The notes under the pieces: model-generated
Database searches by the model: none
Told to the model about the DNA's origin: nothing
What the model saw: only the letters and a program-made list of their open reading frames with translations
Shown: one piece after another, positions 6,480 to 13,419 of the stretch
Layout: the number at the start of each line of letters is the position of its first letter
Position numbering within the stretch: position 1 is the first letter of the stretch
Origin: Woeseia sp964560775
GTDB taxonomy: Bacteria; Pseudomonadota; Gammaproteobacteria; Steroidobacterales; Woeseiaceae
DNA length: 13,419 nt
NCBI GenBank assembly: GCA_964560775.1
Contig: CAZLNH010000099.1
Coordinates: 1 to 13,419 of the forward strand
Direction of reading: 5' to 3'
Position numbers and translations under genes: made by a program

Positions 6480-6498
6480 GTCCGGCATCAGGCCGGGC
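6480..6498 (+). promoter_or_regulatory. Hairpin abutting the Shine-Dalgarno of the acidic-protein gene
   Basis: A 7-bp stem, GTCCGGC (6480-6486) with GCCGGGC (6492-6498), one T-G pair, loop ATCAG. It ends at 6498, one base before the GGGAG ribosome-binding sequence (6500-6504). Such placement can tune ribosome access. The fold is read from sequence; regulation is inferred. Confidence 0.4.
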
Positions 6499-6510
6499 AG
6501 GGAGTGCTGT

Positions 6511-6864
6511 ATGGGAACCCGATTCACTGTTTCCAGGGCCGCGTGGCTGCTGCTGGGTCTCGCGCCGGGCGAACTGCTGGCCAATATCGAAGTCGATGCG
6601 ACGATGCAGATCGTCGAGGACCTCGACGAGCTCGGCGACGTGCGCGTCAGGAAGGTGGAACCCGTCGACGTCGAGGTCAATCGATTCGGCGAAGTTGAAG
6701 AAGACTTTGCCGCGACAATCCGGGCCGCCGGTTTCGCGGACGATTTCGCCTACGACAATGCCGCCGACGACCTTGATGATGACCTGCTCGACGAAGGCGA
6801 CTTCGAAGAGAGTGAACTCGTTGATGATGACGACTTCGATGAAGAGGCGTACGTCAACCCGTGA
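6511..6864 (+). CDS. Small exported protein with highly acidic C-terminus, unknown function
   Basis: A 117-residue protein. The ATG at 6511 is chosen because GGGAG (6500-6504) precedes it by 6 nt and it opens a signal peptide: MGTRFTVSR, a hydrophobic run AAWLLLGLAPGELLA, and likely cleavage after Ala24. The mature part (about 93 residues) begins NIEVDATMQIVEDLDELGDVRVRKVEPVD, which is valine-rich and probably beta. From about residue 77 on, roughly half of all residues are Asp or Glu (for example LVDDDDFDEEAYVNP). There is no Cys at the cleavage site, so it is not a lipoprotein, and the mature part has no Cys at all. The gene overlaps the next by 4 nt (GTGA), pointing to a shared role with the TPR/barrel protein. 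Cation binding or acting as an exported ligand is speculation; I do not recognise the family. Confidence 0.75.
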   Translation: MGTRFTVSRAAWLLLGLAPGELLANIEVDATMQIVEDLDELGDVRVRKVEPVDVEVNRFGEVEEDFAATIRAAGFADDFAYDNAADDLDDDLLDEGDFEESELVDDDDFDEEAYVNP

Positions 6865-8450
6865 GACGCGCCGCACTTTATATTTTATGCGCGGTACTGG
6901 TCTCGCCCGCTGTCCGCGCCGCTGACGGCGCCGGGCAGTTCGCCGATGGCAACCGACTTTATCATGACGACCTGTACTGGGCGGCACTGCTCCGGTATCG
7001 CCAGGCCGCTGATGCCGGCTTCGACAGCCCGCTGCTGCATTACAACTCCGGCGTTGCCCACTATCGTGCGCAGCAATATTCGCGTGCCCGTGAATCGTTC
7101 CTCAAGGCCCTTGCCGAGCCGCGGCTTACTCATCGCGTCCACTATAACCTCGGGCTGACCGAACTCGCTGCCGGCAATACCGGCAACGCTGTATCCTGGT
7201 TCCAGCGCGTGGGAGCGCAACAGGACGAGCCCGTGCTCGCCAGCCTCGCAGCGGCGGCCATCACAAGCATTGCAAGCAACGCATCGCGAACGGACGGCGA
7301 CCGCATTGAACCCGCACCAGTGCGCCGCGCGCCGGAACGACCTTTCGGCGACCTCCAGTTGCGCGCGGCCCTGAGTGTCGGCAGCGACGACAACGTTTTT
7401 CGCGCACCGGCAGAGGGGTACAACGACCTGTCACAGCCCGGTGCGCCGGCGGTCACTCCCGCCGTTCAGTCCGGCGTTTTCTATCCGGTCGATATCAATG
7501 CGAAATACTCGGTCAACAGTTTCGAGCACGAGTCGTTCTTTGGCAGTTATCGCGTGTCGGGCCGCTACTACCAGGACGAGTCACTGGAGAATGCAAACGA
7601 GTACGCGCACCAGCTCGCGTTCGGCACCGAGTACGAACGTCAGGCGGACACGCGCGAGCGCAAGATATACAGCGCTTTCACAATCTCGAGCCATGACGGA
7701 TCGTGGTACGACCGCGATGACGGGACAGAGCGCGAATTCAACAATGAGGGTGTCGGCAACCGCCTGTCGTATGTCCGGTACGGGCCCGAGATCTGGATGC
7801 GCCAGTCGTACTCACGCCTTTCGTTCAACGTGCACGCGAAGGGACAAATCCGGAACTACGACGATCCGGAAGAGCTGCCGGAATACGACCACGAATACCT
7901 GCATATCGGCGCGAGTGTCCAGTACCGCTTTACGTCAACATCGCTGCTGCGTATCAAGGCAGACGCCTGGCAGCGCCGCTTTGGAGAGCGTCCGTCGTTT
8001 AACCTGGACGGCCAGCAGCCGATCGACAATCCACCAATCCGCTACGACTACGTGCAGGTGGGCGCAACAGCGCGGCAGCGCATCACCAGCCTGATGTGGT
8101 TCGGCATCAATTACACGCGCACCGAGCGCCGGGACAGGCATTCGGGCTATTACGACTATTTCCGGGACGATTACGGTGTTGACTTCAGTTTCCGCGTCAG
8201 CGATCGCTTCATTGTGCGCGCCGATGCCAACTACGGAATCTACAGTTACCTTAATGCCTTTGCCTACAATACGGCCGCTGGCGGCCGCCAGACTCTTGAA
8301 AAAGCGGATGCGCGACTGCTCGCCACATGGCGCTTCACTCCACGCCTGAGTCTCGTTGCCGAGTTCGAGCACCGCGACATCGTGTCAAACGACCAGCGCA
8401 TCGCTTACACGCGCAACCAGGTCATGCTGGGCCTGCACTGGCGGCAATAG
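6861..8450 (+). CDS. Exported TPR-repeat protein with predicted outer-membrane beta-barrel
   Basis: A 529-residue protein starting at a GTG that overlaps the stop of the acidic gene. The start gives a clean signal peptide (MRRAALYILCAVLVSPAVRA, cleaved before ADG). Residues about 22-135 are TPR-like helical repeats: GNRLYHDDLYWAALLRYRQAAD, LHYNSGVAHYRAQQYSRARESFLKAL, VHYNLGLTELAAGNTGNAVSWF. A linker to about 165 follows. From there to the end, alternating polar/hydrophobic strands rich in Tyr, Phe and Arg (for example YVQVGATARQRI, FIVRADANYGIY, NQVMLGLHWRQ) suggest about 14-16 beta strands. The strand-1 region has SVGSDDNVFRAP, like the D-x-N start of several TPR-barrel families. Signal, TPR then barrel is the layout of Slam (DUF560), but polysaccharide-export porins share the idea. 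The specific substrate is unknown. Confidence 0.75.
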   Translation: MRRAALYILCAVLVSPAVRAADGAGQFADGNRLYHDDLYWAALLRYRQAADAGFDSPLLHYNSGVAHYRAQQYSRARESFLKALAEPRLTHRVHYNLGLTELAAGNTGNAVSWFQRVGAQQDEPVLASLAAAAITSIASNASRTDGDRIEPAPVRRAPERPFGDLQLRAALSVGSDDNVFRAPAEGYNDLSQPGAPAVTPAVQSGVFYPVDINAKYSVNSFEHESFFGSYRVSGRYYQDESLENANEYAHQLAFGTEYERQADTRERKIYSAFTISSHDGSWYDRDDGTEREFNNEGVGNRLSYVRYGPEIWMRQSYSRLSFNVHAKGQIRNYDDPEELPEYDHEYLHIGASVQYRFTSTSLLRIKADAWQRRFGERPSFNLDGQQPIDNPPIRYDYVQVGATARQRITSLMWFGINYTRTERRDRHSGYYDYFRDDYGVDFSFRVSDRFIVRADANYGIYSYLNAFAYNTAAGGRQTLEKADARLLATWRFTPRLSLVAEFEHRDIVSNDQRIAYTRNQVMLGLHWRQ

Positions 8451-8557
8451 ACCGCGCGCAAACGACTATTCCCGTCGCACCACCCGAAACGCGCCGCCGC
8501 CCCGGTGGCCCAGTTTGTTAGACTTGCGTCCTTTTCCGAGGCCGACGCGCGCACCTG

Positions 8558-10729
8558 ATGGACGTTACCCCGATACTGCAGTCGCTGAACGACGCACAGC
8601 GCGAGGCCGTAACCGCGCCGGTGGACCAGCCGCTGCTCGTCATCGCCGGTGCCGGCAGCGGCAAGACGCGTGTACTGACACATCGCGCCGCGTGGCTGAT
8701 CGACGTCGAAGGTATTTCACCGCAAGGCCTGCTGGCCGTCACGTTCACGAACAAGGCCGCCGCGGAGATGCGCGGGCGTATCGAAGGCCTGCTGAAGATG
8801 CCGGTCAACCACCTGTGGATCGGCACGTTTCACGGACTGGCGCACCGTTTCCTGCGCCGTCACTGGCGCGAGGCCGCGCTGCCGCAGAATTTCCAGATCA
8901 TCGATTCTGATGACCAGTCACGCATCATCAAGCGGCTCCTGAAGAATTCGGACGCCGATGACGGCCGCTGGGCTCCACGTGAGATCCAGTATTTTATTAA
9001 CGCGCAGAAGGACGAAGGACTCAGGCCGCAGCACCTCGATGACCAGGGTGATCCGACCCGGCGCGAGCGCATTGCATACTATCGCGAGTACCAGGAGGTT
9101 TGCGAACGGGGCGGGCTCGTCGACTTTGCCGAACTGCTGCTACGCGCACATGAGCTGTGGCGCGACAACCCCGATGTCCTCGCGCACTACCAGCGCCGCT
9201 TCAGTCACCTGCTGGTCGATGAATTCCAGGACACAAATGCCATCCAGTACGCCTGGCTGCGCATGCTGGCCGGCAAGGACGGCGTCCTGTTCGTCGTCGG
9301 CGATGACGATCAGTCCATATACCGCTGGCGCGGCGCGCGCGTGGAGCACATCAACCGCTACCAGACCGATTTTCCCAAGGCGTCGGTCGTCAAGCTCGAG
9401 CAAAACTATCGTTCAACAGAGACGATACTGAACGCCGCAAATGCCGTCATCGCCAACAACGGTTCGCGCATGGGCAAAAACCTGTGGACCGACGGCGCTG
9501 GCGGCGAGCCGATCCGCGTCTACTCCGCCTACAACGAGCGTGATGAAGCCGAGTTTGTCGTCGGCCGCTTGCGTGAGTGGAGTGACCAGGGCAATGCGCG
9601 CGCGGACTCAGCCGTTCTGTACCGCTCCAATGCACAATCACGGGTGCTTGAAGAAGCACTGATCAACGCGCGCTTGCCGTACCGCGTATATGGCGGACTG
9701 CGGTTCTTTGAACGTGCCGAAATCAAGGATGCGCTGGCATACCTGCGCCTGACGTCCAATCGCGATGACGACAGCGCGTTCGAACGGGTCGTCAACCGGC
9801 CGACGCGCGGTATCGGCACCCGCACGGTCGAGGCAATGCGTGCCTACGGCCGCGCCAACAGCTGTTCAATGTGGCGCGCGGCCGGCGCCGTAGCGAGTGA
9901 CGAACTGGCGGGCCGGGCGGCTTCGGCCGTCATGGCGTTTCTCAACCTGATCGAACGCATGGCGAGGGAAACCGGGGGACTCGAGCTGCACGACAGGGTC
10001 GATCACGTCATTCACGCAAGCGGCCTCATCGGGCATTTCCAGAAAGAGAAAGGTGAGCGCGGCGAGACCCGCATCGAAAACCTCGAGGAACTCGTCAGCG
10101 CCGCGAAAAGTTTCGAGCCGGATCCGGCCGAGGAAATGAGCGAACTCGACGCCTTCCTGTCGCATGCCGCGCTCGAGGCCGGCGAGGGACAGGCCGACGC
10201 CTGGGAAGACTGCGTGCAATTGATGACCATGCATTCGGCGAAAGGGCTCGAGTACCCGCTCGTCATCATGTGCGGACTCGAGGATGGCCTCTTTCCGCAC
10301 CAGCGCTCCCTTGCCGACCCACTGGGGCTGGAGGAGGAGCGCCGCCTCTGTTACGTCGGCATTACGCGCGCGAAGGAGCAACTCTACATAACCTATGCCG
10401 AGCAACGCCGGCTGCACGGCAGCGACAGCTTCGCGCACCGGTCACGATTCATCTCGGAGATTCCGGACGAACTGGTTGAGGAGGTGCGGCCACGCGTACA
10501 GGTCAGCCGGCCACTCAAGCGCTCGGGTAGTGTACGTACCCATGCCGGATTCCCCGCCGACACAGGCCTTGGCGTCAGTCTTGGCCAGCGCGTGCGGCAC
10601 GGCAAGTTCGGCGAAGGCGTCATCCTGAACTGCGAAGGACAGGGCGCGCACGCGCGGGTCGAGGTCAATTTCGAGCAGGCAGGCACGAAGTGGCTGGTGT
10701 TGAACTACGCAAATCTTGATCTGATGTAG
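8558..10729 (+). CDS. uvrD: DNA helicase II (UvrD)
   Basis: Superfamily 1A 3'-5' helicase acting in nucleotide excision and mismatch repair. It has 723 residues (E. coli UvrD has 720). Motifs: Q-motif LNDAQREAV, Walker A GAGSGKTR (31-38), Ia VTFTNKAAAEM (61-71), II LLVDEFQD (218-225), III VVGDDDQSIYRWRGAR (246-261), IV LEQNYRST (280-287), V MTMHSAKGLEYPLVIM (about 555), VI ERRLCYVGITRAKEQLY (about 592-610). GTFHGLAHRFLRRHW and FQIIDSDDQ favour UvrD over Rep or PcrA, as does the C-terminal Tudor-like segment GQRVRHGKFGEGVILNCEG...KWLVLNYANL that contacts RNA polymerase and repair partners in UvrD. No good Shine-Dalgarno precedes the ATG (a GAGG lies 16 nt away), and I saw no CTGT-N8-ACAG LexA site in the 107-nt gap upstream. 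Confidence 0.97.
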   Translation: MDVTPILQSLNDAQREAVTAPVDQPLLVIAGAGSGKTRVLTHRAAWLIDVEGISPQGLLAVTFTNKAAAEMRGRIEGLLKMPVNHLWIGTFHGLAHRFLRRHWREAALPQNFQIIDSDDQSRIIKRLLKNSDADDGRWAPREIQYFINAQKDEGLRPQHLDDQGDPTRRERIAYYREYQEVCERGGLVDFAELLLRAHELWRDNPDVLAHYQRRFSHLLVDEFQDTNAIQYAWLRMLAGKDGVLFVVGDDDQSIYRWRGARVEHINRYQTDFPKASVVKLEQNYRSTETILNAANAVIANNGSRMGKNLWTDGAGGEPIRVYSAYNERDEAEFVVGRLREWSDQGNARADSAVLYRSNAQSRVLEEALINARLPYRVYGGLRFFERAEIKDALAYLRLTSNRDDDSAFERVVNRPTRGIGTRTVEAMRAYGRANSCSMWRAAGAVASDELAGRAASAVMAFLNLIERMARETGGLELHDRVDHVIHASGLIGHFQKEKGERGETRIENLEELVSAAKSFEPDPAEEMSELDAFLSHAALEAGEGQADAWEDCVQLMTMHSAKGLEYPLVIMCGLEDGLFPHQRSLADPLGLEEERRLCYVGITRAKEQLYITYAEQRRLHGSDSFAHRSRFISEIPDELVEEVRPRVQVSRPLKRSGSVRTHAGFPADTGLGVSLGQRVRHGKFGEGVILNCEGQGAHARVEVNFEQAGTKWLVLNYANLDLM

Positions 10730-10751
10730 AATCGGGCCGCATACAGGCGCA

Positions 10752-10780
10752 CCGGCAGCTGCCAATCACGCATCTGCCGG
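10752..10780 (+). other. Inverted repeat in the uvrD-trkA gap
   Basis: CCGGCAG (10752-10758) and CTGCCGG (10774-10780) are perfect 7-bp inverted repeats around a 15-nt loop. The left arm also lies within a 10-bp palindrome, GGCAGCTGCC (10754-10763), which offers an alternative fold. No T-run follows, so it may be a 3' structure of the uvrD mRNA or a leader structure of trkA; I cannot choose between them. Confidence 0.35.
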
Positions 10781-10799
10781 CAGGACACCAGACAGAAGA

Positions 10800-12176
10800 A
10801 TGAAAATACTGATTCTCGGCGCAGGCCAGGTCGGCTCCTCGGCCGCCTTTCATTTGTCCCGCGAAGAAGCCAACGAGGTCACCGTCGTCGACATGCGAGC
10901 CGAGGTGCTGCGCGAGCTGCAGGACCGGCTGGACATTCGCACCGTCGTCGGCCATGCCGCCTACCCGGAAGTCCTGGAGCGCGCCGGCGCCAATGATGCC
11001 GACATCATCGTCGCCCTGACCGATTCCGATGAAACCAATATGGTCGCGTGCCAGATCGCGTATACGATGTTCCATACGCCGACCAAGATCGCGCGCATCC
11101 GCTCGTCGGAGTACATGAATGCGAAGAAATTGTTCACGCAGGATGCGATACCGGTCGACGTGCGCATCAGTCCCGAGCAGCTTGTTTGCGAGCATGTTGC
11201 ACAGCTGATCCTTTACCCCGGCACGCTGCAGGTGCTCGACTTTGCCGACGGGCGCGTGCGGCTGGTCGGCGCGCGTGCCGACAAGGGCGGCTTGCTTGTC
11301 GGACAGCAGATCTCAACGCTGAAGGAACACATCCCGAATACCGAGGGCCGCATCGCCGCCATTTACCGCGGCGGCAAGTCGCTGCAACCGGACGGACACA
11401 CGATCATCGAGGAAGGCGACGAGATCTTCTTTGTCGCCGCGCGCCAGGATATCCGCGTATTCATGAGCGAGATGCGCAAGCTCGAGGACCCGGTCCGCCG
11501 GGTCGTCATCGCCGGCGGCGGCAACATCGGCGTGCGGCTCGCGCGCACGCTCGAGCAAACCAACCAGGTCAAGATCATCGAGCGTGACCCCAAGCGGGCA
11601 CGTTACATTTCCGAGCAGCTGAGCAAGGCGATCGTCCTGGTTGGCGACGCCGCGGACGAGGACCTGCTGTTGGAGGAAAATATCGACAACGTCGACATAT
11701 TCTGCGCGCTGACCAATGCCGAGGAGGCGAATATCCTGTCGGCCATGCTCGCCAAGCGCCTCGGCGCACACAAGGTCATGGCGCTGATCAACCGGCCCTC
11801 GTACGCCGAGCTGGTTGAATCGAGCACGATCGATATCGCAATCTCGCCGCAACAGGTAACGATCGGTTCGTTACTCGCCCATGTGCGACGCGGCGATGTC
11901 GTCAAGGTGCACTCATTGCGCCGCGGCGCTGCCGAGGCAATGGAAGCAATCGCCCACGGCACCCGCGAACAGTCGAAAGTGGTCGGGCGCCGCATTGACG
12001 AAATCAAGCTGCCGCGCGAAACCGCGATCATCGCGCTCGTGCGTGGCGACAAGGTCATCATTGCGCACCACGACACCGAAATCGAGACCGACGACCATGT
12101 CATCCTTTTCATGACCGACCGCCGCAAGGTCGAGGGTCTGGAGAAGCTGTTCCAGGTTGACGTGTCCTTTGTCTGA
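10800..12176 (+). CDS. trkA: Trk system potassium uptake protein TrkA
   Basis: Cytoplasmic nucleotide-binding regulator that gates TrkH/TrkG potassium channels. It has 458 residues, the same length as E. coli TrkA, with two RCK halves. The first Rossmann motif is MKILILGAGQVGSS (GxGxxG at 7-12) with acidic Asp ending beta-2 (VTVVDMR); the second is VVIAGGGNIGVRLA near residue 239, with VKIIERD. Each half has its RCK-C subdomain, the second ending DHVILFMTDRRKVEGLEKLFQ. LTDSDETNMVACQIA and LTNAEEANILSAMLAKRLG are the paired conserved signatures. The start is fixed by the Rossmann motif at the very N-terminus, although the Shine-Dalgarno is weak. trkH follows after 45 nt in the same direction. 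Confidence 0.97.
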   Translation: MKILILGAGQVGSSAAFHLSREEANEVTVVDMRAEVLRELQDRLDIRTVVGHAAYPEVLERAGANDADIIVALTDSDETNMVACQIAYTMFHTPTKIARIRSSEYMNAKKLFTQDAIPVDVRISPEQLVCEHVAQLILYPGTLQVLDFADGRVRLVGARADKGGLLVGQQISTLKEHIPNTEGRIAAIYRGGKSLQPDGHTIIEEGDEIFFVAARQDIRVFMSEMRKLEDPVRRVVIAGGGNIGVRLARTLEQTNQVKIIERDPKRARYISEQLSKAIVLVGDAADEDLLLEENIDNVDIFCALTNAEEANILSAMLAKRLGAHKVMALINRPSYAELVESSTIDIAISPQQVTIGSLLAHVRRGDVVKVHSLRRGAAEAMEAIAHGTREQSKVVGRRIDEIKLPRETAIIALVRGDKVIIAHHDTEIETDDHVILFMTDRRKVEGLEKLFQVDVSFV

Positions 12177-12221
12177 GCGGCCGCGGGCCACTCGTTACTG
12201 AAAGCGACCGGCGTACGGGCT

Positions 12222-13419
12222 ATGAACTGGGCGATCGTACAACGCATACTCGGGCTGCTGCTGATGCTGTTCAGCACAACGATGCTGCCGCCGGTCGTCG
12301 TCGGCCTGTGGTATATCGATTCCACCTGGCTGCCTTTCGTGCAGGGCTTCGGCGTGACGCTCGTCAGCGGCGCGATTATCTGGTTTCCGGTCAGGAAGTT
12401 GCGAAGGGAGCTCAGGCTGCGCGACGGATTCGTCGTTGTCGCGGCTTTCTGGATTGTTCTCGGGCTGTTCGGCGCCGTGCCACTCTATTTTGCGCAGGTT
12501 CCTGTCATGTCGTTCACCGACGCGGTGTTCGAATCCATGTCCGGCCTGACGACTACGGGAGCAACGGTGCTGTCCGGCCTCGACACCTTGCCGAAGTCGA
12601 TACTCTATTACCGGCAGCAACTGCAATGGCTGGGCGGCATGGGCATTATTGTCCTCGCTGTCGCGATCCTGCCGATGCTCGGCGTGGGCGGCATGCAGCT
12701 CTACCGCGCCGAAACGCCGGGTCCCGTGAAGGATAACAAGCTGACGCCGCGCATCACCGAGACCGCGAAGGCGCTTTGGTATGTTTACTTCATTTTCACG
12801 GCGCTGTGCGCCGGGGCCTACAAACTCGCCGGCATGGGCTGGTTCGATGCCATCTGCCATGCCTTTTCAACGGTGGCGATCGGTGGCTTCTCGACGCACG
12901 ATCTCAGTATCGGCCACTTCAACAGCAGCGCTGTCGACCTGGTGGCTGTCTTCTTCATGATCCTGGCCGGCATCAACTTTTCGCTGCACTTCATGTCGTG
13001 GCGCTTCATGCAGATCAGGCATTATTTCGCGGATCCGGAATTTCGTGCCTACGTTTCCGTGCTCGCACTCGCGTCAGCGGTCGTCGTTGCCACGCTGATT
13101 GCTACAGCAAGCTACGGGAATGTGGGCGACAGTTTTGTCACGGGGCTGTTCCAGACGGTATCGATTGCGACAACGACCGGTTTTACCACCGCAAACTACG
13201 CGGCGTGGCCCGGCGCGCTGCCTGTGCTGTTGATATTCATGAGCTTTATCGGCGGTTGTGCCGGTTCGACGGCCGGTGGCATCAAGGTCATACGCTGCCT
13301 GCTGATCTACAAGCAGGGCTGGCGTGAGATCGTGCGGCTCGTACATCCGAGTGCGGAGATACCGGTCAAGATCGGCAACAGGGCCGTACCGTTCCGGGTT
13401 GTCGATGCCGTGTGGGGGT
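12222..13419 (+). CDS. trkH: Trk system potassium uptake protein TrkH, 3'-truncated
   Basis: Membrane pore subunit of the Trk potassium uptake system, partner of TrkA. The frame opens at ATG 12222 (MNWAIVQRILGLLLMLFSTTMLPP, the usual TrkH N-terminus) and is still open at the window edge after 399 codons, so roughly the last fifth is missing. Selectivity-filter loops are visible: SMSGLTTTGATVLSG (first), HAFSTVAIGGFSTHD (second) and QTVSIATTTGFTTANYAAWP (third), each centred on the conserved filter Gly. The stretch LQWLGGMGIIVLAVAILPMLGVGGMQLYRAE and the later GGCAGSTAGGIKVIR are also typical. It lies 45 nt after trkA, probably in one transcript. Confidence 0.97.
   Translation, partial: MNWAIVQRILGLLLMLFSTTMLPPVVVGLWYIDSTWLPFVQGFGVTLVSGAIIWFPVRKLRRELRLRDGFVVVAAFWIVLGLFGAVPLYFAQVPVMSFTDAVFESMSGLTTTGATVLSGLDTLPKSILYYRQQLQWLGGMGIIVLAVAILPMLGVGGMQLYRAETPGPVKDNKLTPRITETAKALWYVYFIFTALCAGAYKLAGMGWFDAICHAFSTVAIGGFSTHDLSIGHFNSSAVDLVAVFFMILAGINFSLHFMSWRFMQIRHYFADPEFRAYVSVLALASAVVVATLIATASYGNVGDSFVTGLFQTVSIATTTGFTTANYAAWPGALPVLLIFMSFIGGCAGSTAGGIKVIRCLLIYKQGWREIVRLVHPSAEIPVKIGNRAVPFRVVDAVWG

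Noticed and set aside
6472..6510. Longer start of the acidic protein (MSPSGIRPGRECC...)
   Set aside because: It has no Shine-Dalgarno, runs through the hairpin, and would place charged residues before the signal peptide.
8451..8557. LexA (SOS) box or terminator before uvrD
   Set aside because: No CTGT-N8-ACAG match and no hairpin with a T-run were found in this gap; I see nothing else in it.
12177..12221. GCGGCCGC palindrome in the trkA-trkH gap
   Set aside because: An 8-bp GC palindrome is expected by chance in a GC-rich genome and has no supporting context.

Overview
The window looks like a chromosomal segment of an aerobic gammaproteobacterium with moderately high GC. This rests on gene order and on the protein motifs (a UvrD with its C-terminal Tudor-like domain, a 458-residue TrkA, a coxB-coxA-ctaG-coxC cluster with a reversed DUF2909 gene). 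No RNA marker gene is present, so finer placement is not possible. No transposase, phage, CRISPR array, tRNA or rRNA gene was seen.

Region 1 (1-6289) is an aa3-type cytochrome c oxidase biogenesis cluster. It holds coxB (5' end outside the window), coxA, a 38-residue one-helix protein (cytochrome oxidase small assembly type), ctaG, coxC, a small two-helix protein on the minus strand (DUF2909), a SURF1 gene, a membrane-anchored thioredoxin-fold protein with a Sco-like CxxxC, and ctaB. Together these give the catalytic core (CoxA/B/C), copper delivery and CuA maturation (CtaG and the Sco-like protein), SURF1-type haem insertion, and haem O synthesis (CtaB). The heme A synthase gene ctaA, often found just before ctaB in related clusters, is absent here; the Sco-like gene runs directly into ctaB. 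Most junctions are translationally coupled (TGATG or ATGA).

Region 2 (6278-6510) is a 221-base non-coding stretch after ctaB, plus a repeat that reaches back into the last codons of ctaB. It has a tandem 22/23-bp repeat, then a 30-bp near-perfect inverted repeat around a 37-nt spacer whose arms are themselves small palindromes (REP/BIME-like). A weak hairpin with a T-run follows, then a hairpin directly touching the next Shine-Dalgarno.

Region 3 (6511-8450) is a two-gene unit: a short exported protein with an extremely acidic tail, and, overlapping by 4 nt, an exported protein with N-terminal TPR-like helices and a C-terminal region that reads as an outer-membrane beta-barrel. The layout resembles Slam (surface lipoprotein assembly modifier) proteins, but I cannot assign it. 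This pair is the best candidate here for something undescribed.

Region 4 (8558-13419) is housekeeping: uvrD (DNA helicase II), then trkA and trkH (3' end outside the window) for Trk-type K+ uptake.
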